Shown: positions 1 to 9,689 of the stretch, in pieces
Layout of the letters: the number at the start of each line of letters is the position of its first letter
How positions within the stretch are numbered: the first letter of the stretch is position 1
Source: Nocardiopsis sp. ATB16-24
Lineage (GTDB): Bacteria > Actinomycetota > Actinomycetes > Streptosporangiales > Streptosporangiaceae
Length of the DNA stretch: 64,000 nt
Reading direction: 5' to 3'
NCBI RefSeq assembly: GCF_030271535.1
Contig: NZ_JASCXJ010000003.1
Location: 1 to 64,000 of the forward strand
The notes under the pieces: model-generated
The model's database searches: none
What the model was told of the DNA's origin: nothing
Seen by the model: the letters and a program-made list of their open reading frames with translations, nothing else
Position numbers and translations under genes: made by a program

Positions 1-90
1 CTTCACGGAATACCGTGCCCGTAAGGGTGGCAGGAGCCGTGTTGTGCCCCGCGCCGTGAGGCGACCGCCGTACCGATTCAGCACACGTGA

Positions 91-122
91 CGGCCCCGCC
101 GGGTTCATGCCCGGCGGGGCCG
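91..122. terminator. GC-rich terminator hairpin beyond the hemerythrin gene
   Basis: A perfect 13-bp stem (91-103 with 110-122) has a 6-nt loop and is followed on the + strand by a short T-rich run. It lies 20 nt past the stop of the minus-strand hemerythrin gene and may also end whatever + strand gene lies left of the window. Confidence 0.75.
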
Positions 123-141
123 TTTCGCTTTCCGCCCGAGC

Positions 142-717
142 TCAGCGGTTCTTGGCCCTCTGGACGGCCTCGGCGAGCTCCTCCTTGTTCATCTTGGAGC
201 GGTCCTTGATGTCCAACCGCTTCGCCTCCTCGTAGAGCTCCCGCTGTCGGGGGATCCGCCCGGAGGCGCCGCCGAGGCCGAAACGCCTCAGCTCCTGTTC
301 GCGTCGTTCGGAGAAGGCCCTCCCCAACTCCCGCACGCGCTTTTGGCCCACGGCGCGTTCCAGGGCCGGCAGGATCTCGCTCTCCTCCTCCTCGACGTGG
401 TGCTTCACCTCGTCGACGAACTCCTGGCGCAGTTCCTCGAACTCCTCGCTGTTGGGGTCACAGTCCTTCAGACGCGTCAGGATCTCCTCGGCCTCCTGGT
501 GCTCCTCCGCGCTGTGGCGGACCTGGGGGACCTCACCGGTCGTGCGGACCACGACCGGGTAGACCTCGTCCTCCTCCGCCCGGTTGTGCGCGGTGAGAAC
601 GGCCTCGATCTCCTCCAACAGCCGCGGCCTGTTCTCGGGTTCGGTCTGGAGTCGGTCGAACAGGTCCTCCATCCTCCGGTGGTCGCGGATGATCAGGGTG
701 ATGGCGTCGTCGGCCAT
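142..717 (-). CDS. Hemerythrin HHE domain protein with Rho-N-like C-terminus
   Basis: 191 residues. The likely role is a di-iron, oxygen- or NO-sensing or stress protein in the cytoplasm; the exact role is unknown. The HHE pattern is clear: H13, H44 with E48, H68/H73, and HHxEEEE at 106-112, which are the expected iron ligands of a four-helix bundle. Residues about 160-191 (LYEEAKRLDIKDRSKMNKEE) look like a Rho N-terminal/SAP-type helix pair, often found at the end of actinobacterial stress proteins. A GGAGG ribosome site lies 5 nt before the ATG. It is a single gene between two hairpins, so probably monocistronic. Confidence 0.85.
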   Translation of the reverse strand: MADDAITLIIRDHRRMEDLFDRLQTEPENRPRLLEEIEAVLTAHNRAEEDEVYPVVVRTTGEVPQVRHSAEEHQEAEEILTRLKDCDPNSEEFEELRQEFVDEVKHHVEEEESEILPALERAVGQKRVRELGRAFSERREQELRRFGLGGASGRIPRQRELYEEAKRLDIKDRSKMNKEELAEAVQRAKNR

Positions 718-860
718 GGTCGCCTCCGCTTCGGTACGGGGTGCCGGCGACCCACGCCACTACCCGCCGTCGCCGTCCCCAGACACCGTTTCCGCGCTCC
801 ATCGCATCCTTGACGCGGAGTTGGCCGTGTCCCGGACTCCGCACACCACCCCGGACACGG

Positions 861-894
861 CGCGGGGCCCGCCGACGCGTCGGCGGGCCCCGCG
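861..894. terminator. 34-bp perfect palindrome, terminator of xylA
   Basis: The sequence 861-877 is the exact reverse complement of 878-894 with no spacer. It sits 23 nt past the xylA stop and upstream of the hemerythrin gene, as expected for a strong terminator on the minus strand. Confidence 0.75.
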
Positions 895-916
895 GGGGCT
901 CTTGGTCCGGTCCGGG

Positions 917-2074
917 TCAGCGCACGCCGAGCAGGTGCTCCAGGGCGAGCTGGTCCAGGCGCTCGAAGTGGTAGCCGCGCTCGCCCACCTCGGCCAGGTC
1001 GATCTCCTCGGCGAGCAGGTCGGACGGCGACTCGCCCTCGCCCAGCGTGGGCTCGGCCAGTTCGGGGACGCGGGAGGCCTTGAGAGCCTCGATCACCTCG
1101 GGGTCGGCGCGGAAGGCCTTGGCCTTCTCACGCAGGATGAGGTAGTTGCGCATGCACGCCGCGGCCGACTCCCACACGCCGTCCATGTCCTCGGTCCGCG
1201 GGGGCTTGAAGTCGAAGTGCCTGGGGCCGTCGTAGTTGGCGCTCTCCAGCAGGTCGACCAGGAAGAACGCCTCCTTCACGTCGCCGGCGCCGAAGCGCAG
1301 GTCCTGGTCGTACTTGACGCCGCGCTGCCCGTTGAGGTCGATGTGGAACAGCTTGCCCGCCCACAGGGCCTGCGCGACCCCGTGTGCGAAGTTCAGCCCG
1401 GCCATCTGCTCGTGGCCGACCTCGGGGTTGACCCCGACCATCTCGGAGTGCTCCAGCGAGTTGATGAAGGCCAGTGCGTGCCCGACGGTCGGCAGCAGCA
1501 CGTCGCCGCGCGGCTCGTTGGGCTTGGGCTCGATGGCGAAGCGCAGGTCGTAGCCCTGGTCGCGCACGTAGCCGCCCAGGAAGTCGAAGGCCTCGCGCAG
1601 CCGGTCCAGGGCGGCGGCGTCGTTCTTGCCCGCCTCCGTCTCGGCGCCGTCCATACCGCCCCAGAACACGTAGGTCCTCGCGCCCAGCGACACCGCCAGG
1701 TCGATGTTGCGGATGACCTTGCGGATCGCGTAACGGCGCACGTCGCGACTGTTGGAGGTGAACCCGCCGTCACGGAACACCGGATGGCTGAACAGGTTGG
1801 TGGTCGCCATCGGCACCGTGAGACCGGTCTCCTCCAGAGCGGCCCGGAACGGCTTGAGGACGGCCTCGCGTTCGGAGTCGGAGCTGGTGGGGGCGAAGAG
1901 GTCGTCGTCGTGGAAGGTGACCCCGTACGCGCCGAGGTCGGCCAGGCGGCGCACCGTGTCGGCCGCGTCGAGCGCGGGGCGCACGGAGTCGCCGAACGTG
2001 TTCAGTCCACGCCATCCCACGGTCCACAGGCCGAAGGTGAACCTGTCCTCGGGTACGGGCCGGTAGTCGTTCAT
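917..2074 (-). CDS. xylA: Xylose isomerase, class I actinobacterial type
   Basis: 385 residues, the normal length for Streptomyces-type enzymes. It interconverts D-xylose and D-xylulose in the cytoplasm. Catalytic and metal residues are all present: H55 and D58 (FHDDD), E182 and K184 (EPKPNEP), E218 and H221 (NPEVGHEQ), D246, D256 and D258 ([15 protein letters not shown]) and D288. An AGGAGAG ribosome site is 5 nt before the ATG. It lies 54 nt downstream of the GH42 gene on the same strand, but a ROK/XylR-like operator in that gap suggests its own xylose-controlled promoter. No xylulokinase gene is adjacent. Confidence 0.96.
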   Translation of the reverse strand: MNDYRPVPEDRFTFGLWTVGWRGLNTFGDSVRPALDAADTVRRLADLGAYGVTFHDDDLFAPTSSDSEREAVLKPFRAALEETGLTVPMATTNLFSHPVFRDGGFTSNSRDVRRYAIRKVIRNIDLAVSLGARTYVFWGGMDGAETEAGKNDAAALDRLREAFDFLGGYVRDQGYDLRFAIEPKPNEPRGDVLLPTVGHALAFINSLEHSEMVGVNPEVGHEQMAGLNFAHGVAQALWAGKLFHIDLNGQRGVKYDQDLRFGAGDVKEAFFLVDLLESANYDGPRHFDFKPPRTEDMDGVWESAAACMRNYLILREKAKAFRADPEVIEALKASRVPELAEPTLGEGESPSDLLAEEIDLAEVGERGYHFERLDQLALEHLLGVR

Positions 2075-2107
2075 GATCGTCTCTCCTGGATAGGCGCAGC
2101 GCTCCGC

Positions 2108-2132
2108 CTAGTTTGTCTAGACTCCCAACTAA
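2108..2132. promoter_or_regulatory. ROK/XylR-like operator upstream of xylA
   Basis: The inverted repeat TAGTTTG-N9-CCAACTA (arms 2109-2115 and 2125-2131) resembles the XylR half-site pattern AGTTTGTT/AACAAACT. It lies 34 nt upstream of the xylA start and overlaps the last codon of the GH42 gene. The likely binder is the ROK protein at 16299-17552 (inference). Confidence 0.6.
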
Positions 2133-4132
2133 TTGTCAACGGGGTGACCGCGCAGCACCGCCACACCGCCTCCGGGCAGGGTCATCCCCTCCGCGGAGGC
2201 GCCCGACACCAGGTCGTGGGCGCCCGCGTCCAGGCCGAACCGCGTCGGGTCGATCCGCCGTGGTCGGTCGTCGTGGTTGGTGACGAACACCCACGCTCCC
2301 TCCCGGTCCACACGTCGCACCACGTCCAGTCCCGGTTCGGGGAACGGCCCCGTTCCCGCCGCCTCGGCCAGGAGTCGGGCCAGACCCCGGTCCGTCAGCC
2401 GCGCCGACAGGTACCAGGCCTCGCCCGCCCCGTGGCGTCGCCGGGTCGCTGCGGGAAGCCCGTCCAGCGGTCCGCCCGCGTAGTGCGCCACCGCCTCGGC
2501 CCCCGCCAGGTGGACGTGCTCGCTCCACAGGGTGACCTCCTCCCGCACCGATCCCAGGTCCATGCCCACCGACTCACCGGAGGGCATCGGGTACACCTCC
2601 TCCACGCGCACGCCCAACAGGTCGCGCAACGCACCCGGATATCCGCCCACGCGCACGGTCCCGTCCGGATCGGCCACCCCGCTCAAATACGTCACCACCA
2701 ACGTTCCGCCGTCCTCGGTGTAGCGGGCCAGCCGCGCGGCGCCCTCGTCCGACAGCAGGTACAGCGCGGGCACCACCAGCAGCGGCACCCGGGGAAGTTC
2801 GCGGTCGGGGCGCACCACGTCCACCGTGCGTCCCGACCGCCACAGCACCCGGTGAACCTGACGCACGGACTCCAGGTAGTCCACGTTCCGCGAGGGCAAC
2901 GAGGGGCCGCCCAACGCCCACCAGCACTCCGGGTCCCAGGTGAGGGCCGCGTCGACGACCACGTCGGCGTCACGCACCTCCGCGAGCCGGGGCAGCAGGT
3001 TCCCCAGTTCGCACACCTCACGGAACACCCGCGAGTCGGCTCCGGCGTGCGGCACCATCCCCGAGTACCACTGTTCGGCGCCGCCCCGCGAGGCCCGCCA
3101 CTGGAAGAACATCGCGCCCCGCGAACCTCGGGCCACGTGCGCCAGACTGTGCCGCACGGTCTCACCGGCGGCCTTGGGTCGGGTGACCTCCCCGGTGTAG
3201 GTCACCCCGGCCGCCTGCTCCATCAGCAGCCACGGGCGACCCGGCCCCGGTACCCGGTCCGCCCACGAACGCGCCAGGTCGGCGGCGAAGGCGGTCTGTT
3301 CCGCCGCGCCGGAACCGGTGAGGTCGGGGTAGTCGTCCACGGCGACCAGGTCCAGGTGTTCGGCCCACCGCCACGGGTCCACCGGGACCCAGTCGCCGAA
3401 CGCCAGGTTGGTCGTGACCGGTACCTCCCGCCGTACCGCGCGCAGCGCCTCGCGCTGGGCCAGGAAGTGCTCCAGCATCGCGTCCGACAGGAAACGCCGA
3501 AAGTCCAGGACGTGCGCGGGGTTGGGCAGGTACTGGGTGGCGCGGGGAGGCTGGATCTGCTCCCATTCCGAGTAGTGCTGGCTCCAGAAGGCCGTCGTCC
3601 ACGCCGTGTTGAGCCCGTCCAGGTCGCCGTGGCGCCCGCGCAGCCAGTCGCGGAAGGCCCTGGCGGTGTGTTCGGAGTGCGACCAGGTGCCGTACTCGTT
3701 GTGCACGTGCCACATCCGCAGCGCGGGATGGGAGGAGTACCGCTGGGCCAGAGCACGGGCGATCCGGACACTGGCCTCGCGGTAGGCGGGGGCGCACACG
3801 TCGTAGGTGTCACGGCTGCCGTGGGTGAGCCGGGTGCCGTCGGCGGTCACCGGCATCGCGTCGGGGTGGGCCAGACCGAACCACGGGGGAGGGGAGGCGG
3901 TCGGAGTGGCCAGGGCGACCCCGATCCCGTTCTCCCCGAGCCGGTCCATCACCCGGTCCAGCCACGCGAACCGGTACTCGCCCTCCCGGGGTTCGAGCAG
4001 GGACCACGAGAACACGCCGACCGTCACGAGGTTGACCCCGGCCCGATGCATCAGTTCCACGTCCGCCACCTGGACGTCCTCGGGCCACTGCTCGGGGTTG
4101 TAGTCGCCGCCGAACCAGAGCGGAGTGGACAT
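2129..4132 (-). CDS. GH42 beta-galactosidase
   Basis: 667 residues; hydrolyses terminal beta-galactosides, here probably the galactose branches of xyloglucan oligosaccharides (context inference). The start is the ATG at 4132: AGGAG lies 5 nt upstream and the protein opens with the family motif WFGGDYNPEQWP; a longer open frame upstream is not needed. The acid/base is E146 in WHVHNEYG and the nucleophile E305 in LLMEQAAG. Residues about 380-600 form the trimerisation domain. There is no signal peptide, so it is cytoplasmic. It is divergent from the GH95 gene with 82 nt between them. Confidence 0.93.
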   Translation of the reverse strand: MSTPLWFGGDYNPEQWPEDVQVADVELMHRAGVNLVTVGVFSWSLLEPREGEYRFAWLDRVMDRLGENGIGVALATPTASPPPWFGLAHPDAMPVTADGTRLTHGSRDTYDVCAPAYREASVRIARALAQRYSSHPALRMWHVHNEYGTWSHSEHTARAFRDWLRGRHGDLDGLNTAWTTAFWSQHYSEWEQIQPPRATQYLPNPAHVLDFRRFLSDAMLEHFLAQREALRAVRREVPVTTNLAFGDWVPVDPWRWAEHLDLVAVDDYPDLTGSGAAEQTAFAADLARSWADRVPGPGRPWLLMEQAAGVTYTGEVTRPKAAGETVRHSLAHVARGSRGAMFFQWRASRGGAEQWYSGMVPHAGADSRVFREVCELGNLLPRLAEVRDADVVVDAALTWDPECWWALGGPSLPSRNVDYLESVRQVHRVLWRSGRTVDVVRPDRELPRVPLLVVPALYLLSDEGAARLARYTEDGGTLVVTYLSGVADPDGTVRVGGYPGALRDLLGVRVEEVYPMPSGESVGMDLGSVREEVTLWSEHVHLAGAEAVAHYAGGPLDGLPAATRRRHGAGEAWYLSARLTDRGLARLLAEAAGTGPFPEPGLDVVRRVDREGAWVFVTNHDDRPRRIDPTRFGLDAGAHDLVSGASAEGMTLPGGGVAVLRGHPVDN

Positions 4133-4146
4133 GGTGGCTCCTTCTG

Positions 4147-4169
4147 CTTTGGTGTGTGCGCCAACAAAG
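4147..4169. promoter_or_regulatory. Inverted repeat in GH42/GH95 divergent promoter
   Basis: The arms CTTTGGTG (4147-4154) and CAACAAAG (4162-4169) match at 7 of 8 positions around a 7-nt gap. The form is like the XylR-type site before xylA, so it could control both divergent genes. It lies 15-37 nt before the GH42 start. Confidence 0.5.
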
Positions 4170-4214
4170 TAGGGCCAAAGGCGTCCCGGCGACACCCCCA
4201 CACGAGGAGCACCC

Positions 4215-6515
4215 ATGCCCACACCCCGCCACGTCCGCACCCGGCATCCCGTCCGGACCTGGGAGGACGCCCTGATCACCGGCAGCGGAACTCTGGGAGC
4301 GCTCGTGCACTCCACCTCCGACCGGATCCGCCTCACCCTCGGCCACGAGAGACTCTTCCTGCCCGTCACCGCACCGCTGCCCGCCCCGGCGACGGCACGC
4401 GTCCTGCCGGAGCTGCGGGCCCTCCTTCTCCAAGGTCGCTCCAGGGAGGCCGCCACGCGCATCGTGGAGGTGGCCGCACAGGAGGGCTACACCGACACCC
4501 GGTGGATCGACCCGCTCGTGGGAGCCGCCGTGCTGTCGTTCACGCCCCTGACTCCCGGGGAGGACGTCCCCACGCGTACCTGTGACCTGGACACGGGACT
4601 GGTCACCGAGCTGCTGCCGGACGGGACCGAGCACCGGACCTTCGCCTCCCGCGTCGACGGGGCGGTGATCGGTGAGATCGCCTCACCGCACGGCCTGGAC
4701 GGAACGTTGCGCCTTTCTCCGCTGGAGGAGACCCCACCGGTGGCGTTGACGTCCCGGACGGAGGTCGCTCCCGGACTGCTCGCCCTGAGGGTCGGTTTTC
4801 CCGAACGTCCGGACGGCGCCTTGGACGGGTACACCGTGACCTGTGCGGTCACCGCCGAGGAAGGGCGGGTCCGTGTCGGCGACGAGGGTCTGGAACTGCG
4901 AGGGGTCCGCAGACTGCGGCTCGTGACGCGTGTGACGGTGGAGAAGGCCGGGCCGCCGCGCGCACGGGTGGTGGGAGGGACCACCGCTTCCGGTGGGCGG
5001 GTCGGACGGAACGCGGACGACGGTACGAAGGGCGGGGAGGTCGGAGGCGACGAGGGGTTCGCCCCGATGCTCGAACGCCACCGCGCGGTGCACGGAGCCC
5101 TCATGGACCGCTTCCGCCTGGAGTTGGGCACCGACCCCGGCGTGTCCGACCTCCTCGGGGAGGAGCTTTCGGCCTGCGGCCCCACCCCCGAACTGGTGAC
5201 CAGACTGACCGACGCCGGCCGGTACGCGATCATCTCCAGCTGTGGTGAGCTGCCGCCCACCCTCCAGGGCGTGTGGAGCGGCACCTACGACCCCCCGTGG
5301 CGCTCGGGGTACACCTTCGACGGCAACCTGCCCTCGGCCGTCGCGGCCCTGCACGCCACGGGCACGCCCGAGCTGATGACCGGTCTGTTCGACCTGCTCG
5401 ACGGCATGGCGGAGGATCTGGCCCAGAACGCCCGGCGGCTCTACGACTGTGGGGGCGTCCTCCTGCCCGCGCACGCCTCCACCTCCGGTCGGCACGACCA
5501 CTTCGGACCCGAGTGGTGCCTGACGTGTTGGACCGCCGGGGCGGCGTGGATGTCCCGCCTGTACTGGGACCACTACTCCCACACCCGCGACCGAGGATTC
5601 CTGCGCGAGAGAGCCCTGCCCTTCCTCACCGCGGCGGCCGAGTTCCACGAGGACTTCCTCACCGACGAGGGCTTCTGTCCCTCCTACTCACCGGAGAACA
5701 CCCCGGGGGACGGCGACGGTCAGGCCACGGTCAACGCCACCATGGACGTGGCGGTCGTACGTGACCTCGTCCGCAACCTGGTGCGCGCGCACCGCGTTCT
5801 GGGCGAACCGGGCGCCCGCCGCTGGGTCCGCCTGGGCGCGCGCCTGCCCGGTTACCGGATCGCGGCCGGCGGTGAGCTCGCCGAATGGGCCGGCCCGGCG
5901 GGGCCGCTGGCCCAGACCGAACGGCATGGTCACCGACACGCCTCCCACCTCTATCCGCTCTGGTACGAACCCGATCCGGCCTTCGCCGCGCCCCGTATGC
6001 GCGCGGCGGCGGTCGCGGCGGTGCGTGCGCGACTGGGGTGGTGGCGCGGGCAGGAGTCCGACGAGATGGCCTTCGGACTGGTCCAGCTGGGCCTGGCCGC
6101 GGCCAATCTCGGTCTGGCGGCGGAGGCCCACGAGACCCTGGCCCTGCTGGCCACGCGCTACTGGCGGCCCACGCTGGTGCCCACCCACAACCGGGGCAGC
6201 CTGTTCAACGTGGACATCGGAGGCGGCTTCCCCGCGGTCGTGGCCACGATGCTGGCCAGATCCGGTGAGGGTTACGTGGACCTGCTGCCCGCGCTTCCCC
6301 GCCAGTGGGGCTCGGGCCGGGTGGAGGGGCTGCGGGTACGCGGCGGGGTCATCGTGGACCGCATGGAATGGTCCGACGGTCGGGCGTGCGCGCGGCTGCG
6401 TTCGGTGGAGCCCCGCCACACCGTGATCACCACTCCGGGCGGGGGCGGACAAAGGGTGTTCCTGACGCCGGATCGGGTGACGACCCTGCAATTCGGTGTG
6501 GTCGCCGGTCGGTAG
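4215..6515 (+). CDS. GH95-family glycoside hydrolase (alpha-L-fucosidase-like)
   Basis: 766 residues. GH95 enzymes remove alpha-1,2-L-fucose or alpha-L-galactose, including from xyloglucan side chains. Family marks are the N-terminal beta domain (GTLGALVH..LGHERLFLP, about residues 20-50), PPWxxGYTFDGN near 355-365, SPEN with E494 as the likely acid, HRHASHLY near 575, and FNVDIGGGF..LLPALPRQW near 675. No signal peptide is seen, so it is probably cytoplasmic. The usual NxN pair before the catalytic pocket reads DGN here. A charged, glycine-rich insert at about 255-285 joins the two domains. AGGAG precedes the ATG. Substrate specificity cannot be read from sequence alone. Confidence 0.85.
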   Translation: MPTPRHVRTRHPVRTWEDALITGSGTLGALVHSTSDRIRLTLGHERLFLPVTAPLPAPATARVLPELRALLLQGRSREAATRIVEVAAQEGYTDTRWIDPLVGAAVLSFTPLTPGEDVPTRTCDLDTGLVTELLPDGTEHRTFASRVDGAVIGEIASPHGLDGTLRLSPLEETPPVALTSRTEVAPGLLALRVGFPERPDGALDGYTVTCAVTAEEGRVRVGDEGLELRGVRRLRLVTRVTVEKAGPPRARVVGGTTASGGRVGRNADDGTKGGEVGGDEGFAPMLERHRAVHGALMDRFRLELGTDPGVSDLLGEELSACGPTPELVTRLTDAGRYAIISSCGELPPTLQGVWSGTYDPPWRSGYTFDGNLPSAVAALHATGTPELMTGLFDLLDGMAEDLAQNARRLYDCGGVLLPAHASTSGRHDHFGPEWCLTCWTAGAAWMSRLYWDHYSHTRDRGFLRERALPFLTAAAEFHEDFLTDEGFCPSYSPENTPGDGDGQATVNATMDVAVVRDLVRNLVRAHRVLGEPGARRWVRLGARLPGYRIAAGGELAEWAGPAGPLAQTERHGHRHASHLYPLWYEPDPAFAAPRMRAAAVAAVRARLGWWRGQESDEMAFGLVQLGLAAANLGLAAEAHETLALLATRYWRPTLVPTHNRGSLFNVDIGGGFPAVVATMLARSGEGYVDLLPALPRQWGSGRVEGLRVRGGVIVDRMEWSDGRACARLRSVEPRHTVITTPGGGGQRVFLTPDRVTTLQFGVVAGR

Positions 6516-6529
6516 TCGAAGCGCTTCGA
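6516..6529. promoter_or_regulatory. LacI-type palindromic operator before GH74 gene
   Basis: TCGAAGCGCTTCGA is a perfect 14-bp palindrome with a central CG, typical of LacI-family operators. It begins right after the GH95 stop and is followed by AATTTCTCGAAAGG. The same core plus ATTTCTC recurs at 13433-13446 before the GH3 gene. Confidence 0.7.
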
Positions 6530-6655
6530 AATTTCTCGAAAGGACCCCTTGCCGCTGTGTCGGAGGCCTATCCAGACTAATGGGGAATTCTCGTCCGTCC
6601 GGAGATCTCCTTTCCCGGGCGGGCCCTACCCCCCGAATCCCCAAGGAGCCCGCAC

Positions 6656-9376
6656 ATGCCTCCCCGACCGCAACGGTCCTCCGGACGTGCCAGGGGCCTA
6701 CCGTTGTTCGCCCTCTCGGCCGCCACGGCACTCACCATGTCCACCCTCGCCACCACGGCCGTCGCCGCCCCCGCGGAGACGACGCGGAGCGCCTACGCGT
6801 GGGACAACGTCCAGATCGCCGGAGGCGGCTTCGTTCCCGGCATCGTCTTCAACGAGACCGAACCGGGACTCGCCTACGCCCGCACCGACATCGGCGGCGC
6901 CTACCGCTGGAACCCCGACACCGAACGTTGGATCCCCCTGCTGGACTGGGTCGGCTGGGACCAGTGGGGGTGGACGGGCGTCGTCAGCATCGCCACCGAC
7001 CCCGTCGACCCCGACCGGGTGTACGCGGCGGTGGGCACCTACACCAACGACTGGGATCCCCACAACGGCGCGATCCTGCGCTCCGACGACAGGGGAGGGA
7101 GCTGGGAGGCCACCGAGCTGCCCTTCAAGCTCGGGGGCAACATGCCCGGCCGGGGTCTGGGCGAGCGCCTGATGGTGGACCCCAACGACAACAGCATCGT
7201 CTACTTCGGGGCCCGGGGAGGCCACGGCCTGTGGCGCAGCACCGACCACGGCGCCACGTGGGCGGAGGTGACGGAGTTCCCCAACCCGGGCGACTACGTT
7301 CAGGACCCCGACGACGAGTGGGGCGTGCACGACGACGTCATCGGCGTCACCTGGGTGGTCTTCGACCCCGACAGCGGCACGCCCGGACAGCCCACGCAGG
7401 ACGTCTACGTGGGCGTGGCCGACCTGGACGACCCCGTCTACCGCAGTCGGGACGGCGGGCGCAGCTGGGAACCCGTTCCCGGAGCGCCCACGGGTCACCT
7501 GCCCGCGCACGCGGTCGTGGACCACGAGGGCGACCAGCTCTACGTCGCCACCACCAGCACCCCGGGTCCCTACGACGGCGACTCCGGTGACGTGTGGCGC
7601 ATGGACCTGGCCTCGGGGGAGTGGGAGAACATCAGTCCGGTCCCCTCCGACAGCGAGGACAACCACTTCGGCTACGGCGGACTGACCATCGACCGGCAGA
7701 ACCCGGACACGCTCATGGTCACCACCCAGATCTCCTGGTGGCCGGACATCCAGATCTACCGCAGCACCGACCGAGGCGAGACCTGGACCCAGGCATGGGA
7801 CTGGGGCTCCTACCCCGAACGCGTCACGCGCTACGACATGGACATCTCCGGTGCGCCCTGGCTGGACTTCGGCGGCGGCGGAGAGCCGCCCGAGACCCAG
7901 CCCAAACTCGGCTGGATGAGCCAGGGGATGGCCATCGACCCCTTCGACTCCGACCGGTTCATGTACGGCACGGGCGCCACCATCTACGGCAGCGACAACC
8001 TCACCGCATGGGACGCCGGCGCCACCTTCGACATCGAGGTGAAGGTGCACGGACTGGAGGAGACGGCCGTCAACGACCTGATCAGCCCGCCCGAGGGCGC
8101 CCCCCTGCACTCGGTGCTGCTCGACATCGGCGGCTTCACCCACCACGACCTGGACACCGTGCCCGACCGCATGCACCAGCAGCCCTACTGGGGCAACGGC
8201 ACGAGCCTGGACTTCGCCGAGCTGAACCCCTCGGTGATCGTGCGGACCGGTGACGCCGAGGACGACGCCAACTCCCACATCGGCATCTCCACCAACGGTG
8301 GCGACAGCTGGTGGGGAGGACAGGAACCCGGCGGGGTGAGCGGCGGCGGCACGGTCGCTGTGGGGGCCGACGGCTCGACCATCGTGTGGAGCCCCGACGG
8401 CACCGGCGTTCACTTCTCCACGACCACCGGATCGTCGTGGACCGCCTCCTCGGGAGTCCCGCAGGGTGCCAGGGTGGAGGCCGACCGGGTGGACCCCGAC
8501 GTGTTCTACGCGGTCTCCGGCGGCACCTTCTACACCAGCACCGACGGCGGTGCCTCCTTCACCGCGGGCTTCGACGGACTCCCGGCCCAGGGCAACATCC
8601 GCTTCGGCGCGGTCCCGGGTCACAGCGGCGACGTGTGGGTGGCCGGAGGCACGGGTGAGGACTACGGCATGTGGCGGACCACGGACTTCGGAGCCGACTT
8701 CGACCGGATCGAGGCGGTGGACGAGGGCGACGCGGTCGGCTTCGGCGCACCCGCGCCGGGCGGCGACTACCCGGCCGTCTACACCAGCTCCAGGATCGAC
8801 GGCGTACGCGGCATCTTCCGGTCCGACGACGCGGGCCGCAGCTGGGTCCGGATCAACGACGACCGGCACCAGTGGGCCTGGACGGGCGCGGTCGTCACCG
8901 GGGACCCGAACGTCTACGGCCGTGTCTACATCGGCACCAACGGGCGCGGCATCGTCTACGGCGACCTCGTCGACGGCGGGGCCGAGCCCGGCCCGGGGCC
9001 CACTCCGGAGCCGTCTCCCGACCCTTCCCCGGATCCCTCTCCGGATCCCACCCCGGAGCCGGACGACTGCGGGGCCGAGTACCGGATCGACAACACCTGG
9101 CCCGGCGGCTTCCAGGCGGGGGTGACGGTGACCAACACCGGCTCCCGGGCGATGGACGGCTGGGAGGTGTCCTGGGAGTTCGGTGCCGGTGAGGAGATCA
9201 CCAGCCTCTGGAACGGCTCCCACGAGCAGGACGGCGCCTCGGTCCGGGTCACCGACGCCGGATGGAACGCCCGGATCGAACCCGGGGGCTCGGTGCGCGT
9301 CGGCTTCAACGGCGTCGTCGACGGCGAGCCCGCGAGTCCGACCGCGCTCACCGTGAACGGCGTGGCCTGCGGCTGA
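6656..9376 (+). CDS. Secreted GH74 xyloglucanase with CBM2
   Basis: 906 residues. Endo- or oligosaccharide-releasing beta-glucanase acting on xyloglucan outside the cell. The order is: signal peptide (residues 1-39, ending TTAVAAPA); two seven-bladed propellers of GH74 from YAWDNVQIAGGGFVPGI onward; a PDPSPDP linker (about 780-803); and a family 2 cellulose-binding module from C805 to C905, the usual disulfide pair. The catalytic aspartates are probably D78 in ARTDIGGAYRW and D490 in LLDIGGF. AAGGAG lies before the ATG. A 140-nt leader holds the LacI-type operator. A strong terminator follows, so it is transcribed alone. Confidence 0.95.
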   Translation: MPPRPQRSSGRARGLPLFALSAATALTMSTLATTAVAAPAETTRSAYAWDNVQIAGGGFVPGIVFNETEPGLAYARTDIGGAYRWNPDTERWIPLLDWVGWDQWGWTGVVSIATDPVDPDRVYAAVGTYTNDWDPHNGAILRSDDRGGSWEATELPFKLGGNMPGRGLGERLMVDPNDNSIVYFGARGGHGLWRSTDHGATWAEVTEFPNPGDYVQDPDDEWGVHDDVIGVTWVVFDPDSGTPGQPTQDVYVGVADLDDPVYRSRDGGRSWEPVPGAPTGHLPAHAVVDHEGDQLYVATTSTPGPYDGDSGDVWRMDLASGEWENISPVPSDSEDNHFGYGGLTIDRQNPDTLMVTTQISWWPDIQIYRSTDRGETWTQAWDWGSYPERVTRYDMDISGAPWLDFGGGGEPPETQPKLGWMSQGMAIDPFDSDRFMYGTGATIYGSDNLTAWDAGATFDIEVKVHGLEETAVNDLISPPEGAPLHSVLLDIGGFTHHDLDTVPDRMHQQPYWGNGTSLDFAELNPSVIVRTGDAEDDANSHIGISTNGGDSWWGGQEPGGVSGGGTVAVGADGSTIVWSPDGTGVHFSTTTGSSWTASSGVPQGARVEADRVDPDVFYAVSGGTFYTSTDGGASFTAGFDGLPAQGNIRFGAVPGHSGDVWVAGGTGEDYGMWRTTDFGADFDRIEAVDEGDAVGFGAPAPGGDYPAVYTSSRIDGVRGIFRSDDAGRSWVRINDDRHQWAWTGAVVTGDPNVYGRVYIGTNGRGIVYGDLVDGGAEPGPGPTPEPSPDPSPDPSPDPTPEPDDCGAEYRIDNTWPGGFQAGVTVTNTGSRAMDGWEVSWEFGAGEEITSLWNGSHEQDGASVRVTDAGWNARIEPGGSVRVGFNGVVDGEPASPTALTVNGVACG

Positions 9377-9392
9377 CGTTCCGGCGTGCCGT

Positions 9393-9433
9393 GCGGGGGC
9401 CGGGGTCGCGAAAGAGGCGACCCCGGCCCCCGC
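9393..9433 (+). terminator. Terminator of the GH74 gene
   Basis: A perfect 17-bp stem (9393-9409 with 9417-9433) and 7-nt loop starts 17 nt after the GH74 stop codon. Confidence 0.85.
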
Positions 9434-9627
9434 GCCCTGTCACACCTGTCGGTGGAGGGTCGCACGGACCGAGGTGGAAACAGGTGTACATCAGGTCCAT
9501 GGGTTTCGTGGAAGAGCCCATGATCGCGACCATGTCCGAAGTCAGACGACATCTCGCCGACACCATCGACCGCGCGTTACGTACCCCGGAGCGCCGGGTC
9601 CGTCCTTGCCCGACGAACACGTCCGGA

Positions 9628-9672
9628 CCTTCGCCCCCGGGTCCCGGAGGAGGAGGACCACGGGGGCGAAGG
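9628..9672 (-). terminator. Hairpin after the sugar permease genes
   Basis: A 12-bp stem (9628-9639 with 9661-9672) and 21-nt loop lies just past the end of the minus-strand permease operon. The rest of 9434-9689 shows no convincing gene. Confidence 0.6.
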
Positions 9673-9689
9673 GGTCGGGGGCGGTGTTC

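Noticed and set aside
1..90. Tail of a gene at the left window edge
   Set aside because: Frames 1 and 3 end within 60 nt, either of which could be the end of an upstream gene, but there is too little sequence to choose.
584..4585. 1333-codon open frame on the + strand opposite xylA and GH42
   Set aside because: It is the antisense shadow of two well-supported genes; long empty frames are common in DNA above 70% GC, and its protein has low-complexity Arg/Gly/Pro content and no motif.
6698..9223. 841-codon minus-strand frame opposite the GH74 gene
   Set aside because: Mirror of the GH74 codon pattern, Val/Gly/Asp-rich, no ribosome site and no recognisable domain.
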